Below are positions 20,530 through 28,900 of a DNA stretch of 64,000 bases, one piece after another. The first letter of the stretch is position 1; each line of letters starts with the position of its first letter. The stretch is from Bacteroidota bacterium (lineage in GTDB: Bacteria; Bacteroidota; Bacteroidia; UKL13-3), in the NCBI GenBank assembly GCA_040388375.1, contig JAZKBU010000002.1, forward strand, positions 62,001 to 126,000, given 5' to 3'. Below the pieces are notes generated by a model. That model did no database searches, was not told the origin of the DNA, and saw only the letters and a list, made by a program, of their open reading frames with translations. The position numbers and the translations under genes are program-made.

Positions 20530-20739
20530 ATGGAAAATCAAATATTCAATACCAACATCAATTGCAGCAGCTGTGTTGCTAAAGTAACTAATACCTTAAA
20601 CCAAGTAGTTGGCGAGGGTAATTGGGAAGTAGACACTAACCAAGCTACAAAACCTTTAACCATTAAAAACAATAGTGTATCAAGCAACGAAATTATTGAA
20701 TCAATTGAAAAAATTGGTTTCAAAGCAGTAGCACAATAA
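20530..20739 (+). CDS. Small HMA-domain copper chaperone (CopZ-like)
   Basis: 69 residues forming one HMA domain: INCSSCVAKVTNTLNQ carries the CxxC (Cys12 and Cys15), followed by the usual beta-alpha-beta pattern ending in IESIEKIGFKAV. Such cytoplasmic chaperones pass Cu(I) to CopA. It lies 93 bases after copA. The metal site lacks the Met usually two residues before the first Cys (here Ile-Asn), a minor difference from the GMTCxxC form. Function by family and context. Confidence 0.85.
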   Translation: MENQIFNTNINCSSCVAKVTNTLNQVVGEGNWEVDTNQATKPLTIKNNSVSSNEIIESIEKIGFKAVAQ

Positions 20740-20757
20740 TTTAGCATATACAACACA

Positions 20758-21153
20758 TTGAAAAAAACAATTGCCATATTATTATTAGCCCTATATAGTT
20801 CAGCAACTATTGGGGCTAATATTAACTTACAGTTTTGTACTGATAAGTTAGTGTCGTGGAGTATATGGCAAACTCCAGAAAAAACTTGTACTAAGTGTGG
20901 GTTAAGCAATAAACAGCAAGACTGTTGCAAGCAAATACAAGGGCAACTTAAAATAACCCAAGCCCATACTCAAAATAATATAAGCGAAAAACAAGAGGCA
21001 AAAACTATTCATGCACACCTCATGCATGATGCTATTACTTGCTTGATCAGCGAGCATTTAATTAGCAACAACATAAATAAACCAATACCACTACTACCCT
21101 ATAGCAAATCCAAGTATAGAACACATATACACTTGCGTATTTTATTAATTTAA
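20758..21153 (+). CDS. Small Cys-rich exported protein (resembles HYC_CC_PP family)
   Basis: 131 residues starting at a TTG (20758); I see no in-frame ATG that would keep the signal peptide KKTIAILLLALYSSATIGA. The mature part has LQFCTDKL, CTKCG, DCCKQ, a His-rich stretch HAHLMH, and LLPY near the end. Spaced single Cys, paired Cys and Pro-containing tail resemble the small HYC_CC_PP proteins found beside metal-transport genes in Bacteroidota; this is a pattern match from memory. Only 18 bases separate it from the chaperone gene, so they are probably one transcript. A periplasmic metal-binding role is inference. Confidence 0.65.
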   Translation: MKKTIAILLLALYSSATIGANINLQFCTDKLVSWSIWQTPEKTCTKCGLSNKQQDCCKQIQGQLKITQAHTQNNISEKQEAKTIHAHLMHDAITCLISEHLISNNINKPIPLLPYSKSKYRTHIHLRILLI

Positions 21154-21235
21154 ATGTTGATTAACAAATTCCGCTGTGCGTTTATCGCCATATAAAATTT
21201 AAATAAATCAATACAACATTTAAACAACAAATACC

Positions 21236-22084
21236 ATGAAAACCATATTATCAATCATTATTATTGGCATGCTTTCTATTACAGCATGCAATGCCAGCAT
21301 TAAAAATGTAAGTACCCAAAATGTAAAAGTATATGGCAACTGCGATATTTGCAAAGCCAATATAGAAAAGGCTGGTAGTAGCAACAACAGCTATAAAACC
21401 ATTTGGAACAAAGACAGTAAAATAGCCGCCATTACTTTTGATAAAGAAAAAACAAACCTACAAGAAGTATTAAAACAAATAGCTTTGGCTGGTTACGACA
21501 ATGAGCAATATTTGGCTCCTACGGAATCGTACAATAAACTATTAGCCTGTTGCCAATATGATAGAGCAAAAAAACAAAATGCTTCATTACCTATAACAAA
21601 TAACAACACAAGCAATACCGTAACCAATGAAACAGCTGTTGTTACCAATACAAATCAATTAACGGCTGTGTTCGATCATTACTTTTTATTGAAAGATGCT
21701 TTGGTGCAATCAAACAGCAAGGAAGCCAGTAACAAAGCTTTAAACTTAGAAAAATCTTTGCAAGCCATTAAAATGGAACAACTCACAAGCAAAGAACATG
21801 TAGTTTGGATGAAAATAGAAAAAGATTTAAAAAGTATTACTCAAAATATAGCAAAGGCTAATACCATTGCAAAACAACGTAATTTCTTTATAGCACTTTC
21901 AAAAAATATGTACGAGTTATTAAAGGTAAGTAGTACAGAACAAACTATTTATTACCAACATTGTCCAATGGCCAATAATGGCAAAGGAGCTAATTGGTTA
22001 AGTAAAGAAAACACCATTAAAAATCCTTACTACGGCTCACAAATGCTTTCGTGTGGAAGTACCGTAGAAACCATTAAACCATAA
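21236..22084 (+). CDS. HMA-like plus DUF3347 lipoprotein
   Basis: 282 residues. A signal peptide with lipobox SITAC (Cys18) predicts a lipoprotein. Residues about 28-95 form an HMA-like domain with CDIC (Cys36, Cys39). After a Thr/Asn-rich linker, residues about 143-282 form a DUF3347 domain with YYQHCPMANNGKGANWLS and the conserved ending NPYYGSQMLSCG. DUF3347 is found attached to CusB-type efflux adaptors and in copper clusters; the QHCPMA segment (Cys, Met, His) is a likely metal ligand set. It probably binds copper in the periplasm between the ATPase/chaperone genes and the multicopper oxidase. Confidence 0.82.
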   Translation: MKTILSIIIIGMLSITACNASIKNVSTQNVKVYGNCDICKANIEKAGSSNNSYKTIWNKDSKIAAITFDKEKTNLQEVLKQIALAGYDNEQYLAPTESYNKLLACCQYDRAKKQNASLPITNNNTSNTVTNETAVVTNTNQLTAVFDHYFLLKDALVQSNSKEASNKALNLEKSLQAIKMEQLTSKEHVVWMKIEKDLKSITQNIAKANTIAKQRNFFIALSKNMYELLKVSSTEQTIYYQHCPMANNGKGANWLSKENTIKNPYYGSQMLSCGSTVETIKP

Positions 22085-22090
22085 GTTAGC

Positions 22091-22177
22091 ATTACCTTAA
22101 ATTTTATTGCAACCTATCAACCCTTATAATTAAAGAGTTGATAGGCCTTGCCTCCATTTTACAGACCTTAAGGTAAT
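22091..22177. other. Nested inverted repeats before the multicopper oxidase gene
   Basis: Outer arms ATTACCTTAA (22091-22100) and TTAAGGTAAT (22168-22177) enclose an inner stem CCTATCAAC / GTTGATAGG (22113-22121 and 22137-22145). No clear U run follows the inner stem, so this is not a textbook terminator; it could be a leader RNA structure or an operator. Confidence 0.4.
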
Positions 22178-22208
22178 TTTTATTAGTACCCTTTAATTAA
22201 AACTATTC

Positions 22209-24422
22209 ATGATTTTTAATAAAATAAAATTAAAACAACTGCTGTTGGTAAGTCTGCTGTTTTGTTTCACTACACCCATAGCATTTACACAACCCATTGT
22301 AACTTATCATTTGTATGTAACCGATACAGTAGTTAACTATGCCAACAAACCTGTAAAAGCATATGCTGTAAATGGCCAAATACCAATGCCTCAATTAAAC
22401 TTTACCGAAGGCGATAGTGCAGTAATTTATGTCCACAATCAATTAAAAGAAGAAACATCTATCCATTGGCACGGGCTTATATTGCCTAATCAATACGATG
22501 GTGTTCCATACTTAACAACCCAACCTATACCCGCAGGAAAAACCCATCTTTATGCTTTTAAATTGTTACAAAGTGGTACTTACTGGTACCATAGTCATAC
22601 CAAATTGCAAGAACAAAATGGCATGTATGGAGCCTTTATAATTCGAAAAAAAGAACACGATACTACTTTTAGAGCTATTGATAAACTACCCGACTACACC
22701 TTGGTATTAAGCGACTGGACCAACGAAAAACCTTTTGAAGTACATAGAAAATTACACAATGCCACTGATTGGTATGCCATAAAAAAAGGCTCTACACAAA
22801 GTTACTCCGAAGCCATACAAGCCAAACATTTTACAACCAAAATAACCAATGAATGGAAACGTATGTTAGCCATGGATGTAAGTGATGTGTATTACGATAG
22901 ATTTTTAAGCAATGGACAGGTAAATGATGAAGTAAAACATTTTAAAGCGGGCGATAAAATACGTTTACGCATTATCAATGGTTCTTCCTCTACCTATTTC
23001 TGGTTAAAATATGCAGGTGGTAAAATGGATGTAGTAGCTAACGATGGAATGGACGTACAACCCGTTACAGTGGATAGAATGATTATAGCCGTAGCCGAAA
23101 CGTATGATGTAGTTGTAACTATTCCTGATGATAGCACCGCTTACGAATTTTTAGCTACTTCGGAAGACAGGATTAAATCCACTTCGTTATGGATAGGTAA
23201 CGGTATAAAACAATTGGCAAACCCACTTCCCAAACTAAAATATTTTGATGGCATGAAAATGATGAACGACATGATGAAAATGAATGGTCGCTTAGACGAT
23301 ATGGGCATGCACATGAGTTTACAACAAATGGATATGAATGTAGTCATGTACCCGGAAATTACAGGTGTAAGTAATAACAAAGATGACCAATACAATAGCA
23401 ATAAATTATCAGATATAGTTACGCTGAACTATGCCATGCTCAAATCGCCATACAAAACCAATTTACCCAAAGCCACTTATAGAGAGTTTAAGTTTGAACT
23501 ATCAGGCAACATGAACAGATATGTATGGAGCATTGATAACAAAACCGTTTCAGAAACCGATAAAATACTGATTAAAAAAGGAGAAAACATACGGATTATA
23601 TTATACAATGGTTCCATGATGAGGCACCCTATGCACTTACATGGTCATTTCTTCAGGCTGCTCAATGGACAAGGTGATTATGCACCTTTAAAAAATGTAT
23701 TGGATATATTCCCAATGGAAACAGATACTATTGAATTTGCCGCAACTGAAACCAACGACTGGTTTTTCCATTGCCATATTTTATACCACATGATGAGTGG
23801 TATGGGGCGCATATTCAGTTATGAAAACTCCCCTGCCAATCCTGAAATACCAAACCCTAAAGCGGCTTTTAAAAAACTGTATGCCGATGACCGCGAATAC
23901 CATTTTATGATACAAAATGACTTTGCCAGCAATGGCAATGATGGAGAAGCCATGTACCAAAATACCCGTTGGAATTTCCAGGCGGAATGGCGTTTAGGTT
24001 ATAATGACGACCATGGTTATGAAGTAGAAACTCATTTTGGTAGATATATCGGACGTATGCAATGGTTATTTCCTTATGTAGGTATTGACTGGCGTTATAG
24101 AAAAATGCATGAGGCAGGAGAAAAGAATATTTTCGGGCAAGAAAGCACCAAGGATAAAAGAGCTGTTATTTGTTTGGGTATTGAATACACCTTGCCCATG
24201 CTGTTAAAAGCCGATGCAAGAATAGACGCTGAAGGTAAATTGCGTTTGCAACTCATGCGGGAAGATATTCCCATTAGCAAACGTTTACGTTTTGGTTTTA
24301 TGACTAATTCAGACCTAGAATACATGACCTCCTTACGCTATATAGTAACAAAAAATGCAGGCATTTCAACCCATTACGATAGCGATATGGGCCTTGGTAT
24401 TGGCGTAATGCTAAACTATTAA
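22209..24422 (+). CDS. Multicopper oxidase with CopB-like C-terminal tail
   Basis: 737 residues. Signal peptide to about residue 27, then three cupredoxin domains with all four copper-ligand motifs: HWHG (86-89), WYHSH (126-130), HPMHLHGH (473-480) and HCHILYH (521-527). A Met-rich stretch at about 349-380 (MKMMNDMMKMNG, MGMHMS) is the kind that binds Cu(I) in CueO and CopA-type oxidases. Residues from about 565 on no longer look like cupredoxin; they show alternating strands (RWNFQAEWRLGY, HFGRYIGRMQWLFPYVGIDW, ALRYIVTKN-like ends) resembling the CopB outer-membrane protein of the Pseudomonas cop system. The likely role is oxidation of Cu(I) in the periplasm or at the outer membrane. A hairpin terminator follows. 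Confidence 0.88.
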   Translation: MIFNKIKLKQLLLVSLLFCFTTPIAFTQPIVTYHLYVTDTVVNYANKPVKAYAVNGQIPMPQLNFTEGDSAVIYVHNQLKEETSIHWHGLILPNQYDGVPYLTTQPIPAGKTHLYAFKLLQSGTYWYHSHTKLQEQNGMYGAFIIRKKEHDTTFRAIDKLPDYTLVLSDWTNEKPFEVHRKLHNATDWYAIKKGSTQSYSEAIQAKHFTTKITNEWKRMLAMDVSDVYYDRFLSNGQVNDEVKHFKAGDKIRLRIINGSSSTYFWLKYAGGKMDVVANDGMDVQPVTVDRMIIAVAETYDVVVTIPDDSTAYEFLATSEDRIKSTSLWIGNGIKQLANPLPKLKYFDGMKMMNDMMKMNGRLDDMGMHMSLQQMDMNVVMYPEITGVSNNKDDQYNSNKLSDIVTLNYAMLKSPYKTNLPKATYREFKFELSGNMNRYVWSIDNKTVSETDKILIKKGENIRIILYNGSMMRHPMHLHGHFFRLLNGQGDYAPLKNVLDIFPMETDTIEFAATETNDWFFHCHILYHMMSGMGRIFSYENSPANPEIPNPKAAFKKLYADDREYHFMIQNDFASNGNDGEAMYQNTRWNFQAEWRLGYNDDHGYEVETHFGRYIGRMQWLFPYVGIDWRYRKMHEAGEKNIFGQESTKDKRAVICLGIEYTLPMLLKADARIDAEGKLRLQLMREDIPISKRLRFGFMTNSDLEYMTSLRYIVTKNAGISTHYDSDMGLGIGVMLNY

Positions 24423-24430
24423 ATAACAAA

Positions 24431-24470
24431 CCCCTTATTATTACTGAAAAGTATATAATAAGGGGCTTTT
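24431..24470 (+). terminator. Intrinsic terminator of the copper cluster
   Basis: Stem CCCCTTATTAT (24431-24441) with ATAATAAGGGG (24455-24465), followed by C and TTTT. It lies between convergent units and ends the copper cluster; it may also stop the signalling operon from the other side. Confidence 0.8.
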
Positions 24471-24485
24471 GCTTTATCTCTATAC

Positions 24486-25496
24486 TTAATTTTTAAGTTT
24501 AGCTTCGAATGTTTTATTCGAAATGTCCTTAATTAAAATATCTAGTTCATTAGCTGAACTAAGTAAATAAGTCATCATTTCCTCTTTCTCCGCATCATTT
24601 AAACTATGGTTTTGAATTACGTCTATTAAACCCATCATTCTGGCCAAAGGAGCCCTCACCAAATGCGATTGCATCCATGCTATTTCGTTTAATATTTTAT
24701 TCTGTTCTTCAATAGCTTTAATGTAATTAGCCTTTTCAGTAATATCATTTATTACAATTATTTCTGCTTTTTTACCATTAAAATTAATAATATTTCCACG
24801 TAGCTCTACCTGAATACATTCTCCATTTTTTTTAGTATGTCTGTAGTTACCTACGGTAATCCCTCCCTCTTGTTTATCCTTTATTTTTTCAACGGCCTCA
24901 TCAACAATAGGTATATCCTCCAGAGGTCTAATATCTCTAATCGTTTTACTTAAAAATTCTTCTTTGCTATATCCATAATGATTGACGGCTGCTTCGTTTA
25001 CATCTAAAAAACAAAGTGTTTCCAAATCAAATACCCACATAGGTTGTGGACTTAATTGAAACAAGTCACTATACCGTTTTTCCGATTCATATAATTTTAA
25101 ATTGGTTTTTGCTCTTTCAATATTATAAACAATACTTTTATACAATGAAGTTGTATTAATATCTTCCTTTAACAAATAATCAGAAATACCTAACGACATA
25201 GATCTGATACTAAATTCAATATCAGTATATCCGGTTAAAGCTATAATAGGGCAGTCTAATTTAAGTGAAACTATTTCTAATATCAATTGCTCTCCACTAC
25301 TATCAGGCAGTGAAAGATCAAGCAAAATAATATCAAACTTAAATTTATTATTCAGTGTTAACTGTTTAGCTTCTTTAAAATTTTTTGCATGTATAATATT
25401 TGGAGCAATTATCTGTTCCTTAATGTAATCCTCTATTAAAACAAAGTCACCTAAATTATCTTCAACAACTAAAATATTATATTTTTTTTTGTCCAT
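24486..25496 (-). CDS. Receiver-PAS-HisKA protein without ATPase domain
   Basis: 336 residues from the ATG at 25496; an in-frame TTG six codons earlier is less likely. Domains: receiver (about 6-125) with acidic pocket VEDN and phospho-acceptor Asp60, and Lys110; PAS (about 140-255); then a HisKA-like helix with EIAWMQSHLVRAPLARMMGL, putative phospho-His278. The protein stops at 336, so the catalytic ATP-binding domain (N, G1, G2 boxes) is missing. It therefore cannot autophosphorylate alone and may serve as a phosphotransfer or docking partner for the kinase encoded two genes upstream. It is the last gene of a three-gene operon, 23 bases after the response regulator. Confidence 0.82.
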   Translation of the reverse strand: MDKKKYNILVVEDNLGDFVLIEDYIKEQIIAPNIIHAKNFKEAKQLTLNNKFKFDIILLDLSLPDSSGEQLILEIVSLKLDCPIIALTGYTDIEFSIRSMSLGISDYLLKEDINTTSLYKSIVYNIERAKTNLKLYESEKRYSDLFQLSPQPMWVFDLETLCFLDVNEAAVNHYGYSKEEFLSKTIRDIRPLEDIPIVDEAVEKIKDKQEGGITVGNYRHTKKNGECIQVELRGNIINFNGKKAEIIVINDITEKANYIKAIEEQNKILNEIAWMQSHLVRAPLARMMGLIDVIQNHSLNDAEKEEMMTYLLSSANELDILIKDISNKTFEAKLKN

Positions 25497-25515
25497 TTCA
25501 ATTGTCCATTTCAAT
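25490..25515 (-). repeat. 13-bp tandem duplication across a start codon
   Basis: On the minus strand ATTGAAATGGACA occurs twice in a row. The downstream copy supplies the ATG of the receiver-PAS-HisKA gene; the upstream copy carries a decoy ATG that opens a frame of three codons ending in TGA. Confidence 0.9.
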
Positions 25516-25519
25516 CTAT

Positions 25520-25960
25520 TTAGTTTTTGTTCTTAGGCAACTTAACAATATTTATCCAAAAATCTTCAATTTTAGCTACTGCATCCATAAATTCATTCAC
25601 TTCCACTGGTTTTGTAATAAAACAATTGGCGTAATTTTTATACGATTGCATAATATCATTCTCAGAAGAAGAGGTGGTAAGCATAATAACCGGAATTTGT
25701 TTTAACTCTTCCAGTGATTTAATATGTTGCAATACTTCATACCCATTTTTTTTAGGTAAATTAACATCTAACAATACCAAATCGGGCGTATCAGCCTCTT
25801 TATATTTACCCTCTTTACTAACAAAATCAATAGCCTCCTTCCCATCCCTTACCACACTAATTTTATTAACAATTTTCCCTTCCTCTAAAGCCTCGGTAGT
25901 TAATAGTATATCACCATCATTATCCTCTACCAAAAGAATATGTATTGTTTTCATAGGCAT
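25520..25960 (-). CDS. Single-domain response regulator (Rcp1-like)
   Basis: 146 residues from the ATG at 25960 (MPMKTIHILL); the Met two residues on, at 25954, is an alternative start. A single receiver domain with acidic residues VEDND, phospho-acceptor Asp65 in LVLLDVNLPKKNG, Thr/Ser in MLTTSSS, and Lys in FITKPVE. No output domain. Receivers of this length often pair with phytochrome-like or multi-PAS kinases and pass phosphate on. Its ATG overlaps the stop codon of the kinase gene (TAATG), which indicates translational coupling and a shared pathway. Confidence 0.9.
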   Translation of the reverse strand: MPMKTIHILLVEDNDGDILLTTEALEEGKIVNKISVVRDGKEAIDFVSKEGKYKEADTPDLVLLDVNLPKKNGYEVLQHIKSLEELKQIPVIMLTTSSSENDIMQSYKNYANCFITKPVEVNEFMDAVAKIEDFWINIVKLPKNKN

Positions 25961-28900
25961 TAATTTTTTATGATTGTAAAATAAAAAGTACTTCCTTTTC
26001 CCTCTTCCGACTCTACCCAAATTTTTCCACCTAAATTTTCAATTATTTTTTTTGTAATGGCCAAACCCATACCTGTACCCGAGTATTCTTGCTTGTGGTG
26101 TAAGCGTTGAAAAATAATAAATATTTTATCGAAATATAATGCATCTATCCCTATTCCATTGTCGGCCACAGAAAACTCCCAATGGGTATCTAACTCCTTA
26201 GCTGATATAGATATGTTAGGGCTAATACCTGCTTGCTGGTATTTTAAACTATTACCAATTAAATTTTGAAATATTTGTCGTAATGGAGAAGTAAATGATA
26301 ACACGGTAGGCATTTCGTCAATACATATTACAGCCTGTTTTTCTTCTATTTTTTTATAAAACAAACTCAATACCTCTTTCAATAATTCATTGATATCTAA
26401 AGGCTCCAATTTATCTTCCATTTTTCCTAATTTAGAATACTCCAATAAATCAAGTATAATTTGGCGCATACGCTTAGCCCCATCTACAGCAAAATGAATA
26501 TACTGCTTACCTTTATCATCAATAACATCAATATATTTTTTCTCTAACTGTGTTAAAAAACTTGTAACCATGCGCAATGGTTCTTGTAAATCATGCGAAG
26601 CCACATAAGCAAATTGCTCCAACTCCTGATTAGATATATATAACTCCTTAGCATGTTTTTCTAAGTCGTTATGTAACTCCATTAATTTTATCTCGGTATT
26701 TTTCCTTTCAGTTATGTCTTTAAAATAAACTGATAAACCATTAGCAGATGGATAAGCGCTCACTTCAAACCAACCACCTAAAACGGCTGATTGCGCTTCA
26801 AAATGCTTCGTTTCATTTTCAGCTATTGCTTTTCTATAGTTCTTAAAAAAAACACTTTGCTCAGCATCCTTAAATACTTCCCATAAATTTTGTCCAAGCA
26901 TTTCCTCTTTGGTTTTACCTAAAAACTTTTCAGCTTTATTGTTCCAATATATAACTGTACCCAACGCATCAATTGCAAAAAACGCATCATAAATACTTTC
27001 TAAAATAGTGTTTCTTTCGTAATAAGAAGCTTGAAGCGATTGTTCCACCAATTTACTTGCCGTAATATCACGTTCTATAGCTATCCAATGCGTATACCAA
27101 CCTTTTTCATCGGCCACAGGGCTAACAGTAAAGTTAATCCAAAACTCTTCCCCGTTTTTTTTATAGTTAATGGTAGTTATCTCACACGACTCCCATTTAT
27201 GCATAGCCTGCCTTAATTTTTTTAGTTCTAATCTATTTGTTTTAGGCCCCTGCAAAATACGTGGTGTTTTACCAATTACTTCCTCCGCCTTATAACCCGT
27301 CATTTTAGTAAACGCCTCATTTACATAAATTATTCGAGGTCCGGGATGATTAAAGGGTTCTGCCTCAGTAATCAAAATAGAATCGTTGGTATTGGTAATT
27401 ACTGATTCTAATAATTTTAATCGTTCTTCTTCAGCTTTTTGTTTGGTAATATCCTGTATAGCCCCTACCATTCTCACCGCTTTACCTTGTTTGTTTCTTA
27501 TTATAAATCCTCTATTTACAATAAATGCATAAATACCATCAACCTTTTTAAACCTGAACTCGGCCATCCAGTTTGATTCTTTACCGTCAATTGCCTGCCT
27601 AAAACTATCTACTATTCTCTTATAGTCATCCGAATGTATCTTTTCTATCCATGAGCTGCTATCCGTTTTTGTGTCTTTTAAATCGTACCCGAAAATAATA
27701 TTAAATCCATCTCCCCAAAAAATAGTATCCGAAACAAAATCCCAATCCCATATAGCATCAAAGGTAGCTTTGGTAGCATATGCATACCTTTGGTTACTCT
27801 CTTGTAGTGATATGGATAATAGCTTTTCAACCGTAATATCCTGCACGGTTCCTTCATACAAAAGAGCTTTACCTGTTTCATCCTTAAATAAATTTCCTTT
27901 TACATGTACCCATTTAGTAGAACCATCAGGTAAAACTATTCTATGTTCTAAATCGTGCTCTTTTTCTCCTCTAAAAAAAGCATCATGTTCCTCTTTATAT
28001 AAATCCTTATCCTCTTCATGAATCGTTTCGAAAAATGAATCATAGCTTAAATCAAAATTTTTCTTATCAAGCCCCCAAATATTATACACCTCATTTGACC
28101 AATACAAATTTTGCCTATCAAGTTGAATTTGCCAATAACCTAGTTTAGCTATCTTTTGTGCATTTAACAACTTTATTTCATTGTTGCGAAGTTTTCTTAA
28201 GGCATCCTCTCTTGCTGTTACATCATTGCATACTATTAATACACAATCTTTATTTTGATAGTTTATCTTATTACCAAATAACTCTACTTTAATAATGGTT
28301 TTATCTTTTTTGGTGTGGTTAACAATACCCAATTGAATAACTCCATTTTGTTCTTTATTCTCCATGAAGCTATTGTTAACTTCTCCAATATCATTCATGG
28401 TCATATTCAAAAACTCTTCTTTGGTATAGCCATAATGGCTCATTGCCATTTCATTTACTTCAATAATTTTATATGTTTCACAATCACAAATCCACTTAGG
28501 CAATGGGCTGTTATAGAATACCAATTTGTATTTTTCTTCTGAATTTTTCAGCTCATCTAAAGCTATTTTCTTTTCTGTAATATCTGCAACCGAAACAAAA
28601 ACACCAACTATTTCATTTAGCTTATTTAATGCCGGTTTATAAATAATATTAAATGTTTTTTGTATATTTTGTGCTACAGGAATAGTCAATTCTGATTCTT
28701 CCTGCTCTCCTTTTAAAACCCTTTGATAAATTTCATTTACCAGAGTTCTTCTTTCAGGTAAAGCATAATTCAATATTGGCTCTCCCTTTTTCACATCCAA
28801 TCCAAAGTAATTTTTATACAAATGCAAAAATTGTTTATTGAATGAAACAATTTCCAAGTCTTTATTCAATAAAATAAACGATTCCTCCGTATTATCCATT

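Noticed and set aside
24486..25496. Frameshifted full kinase (missing ATPase domain due to sequencing error)
   Set aside because: The 70 bases after the stop contain no open frame with N, G1 or G2 boxes and a terminator follows, so the protein truly ends there.
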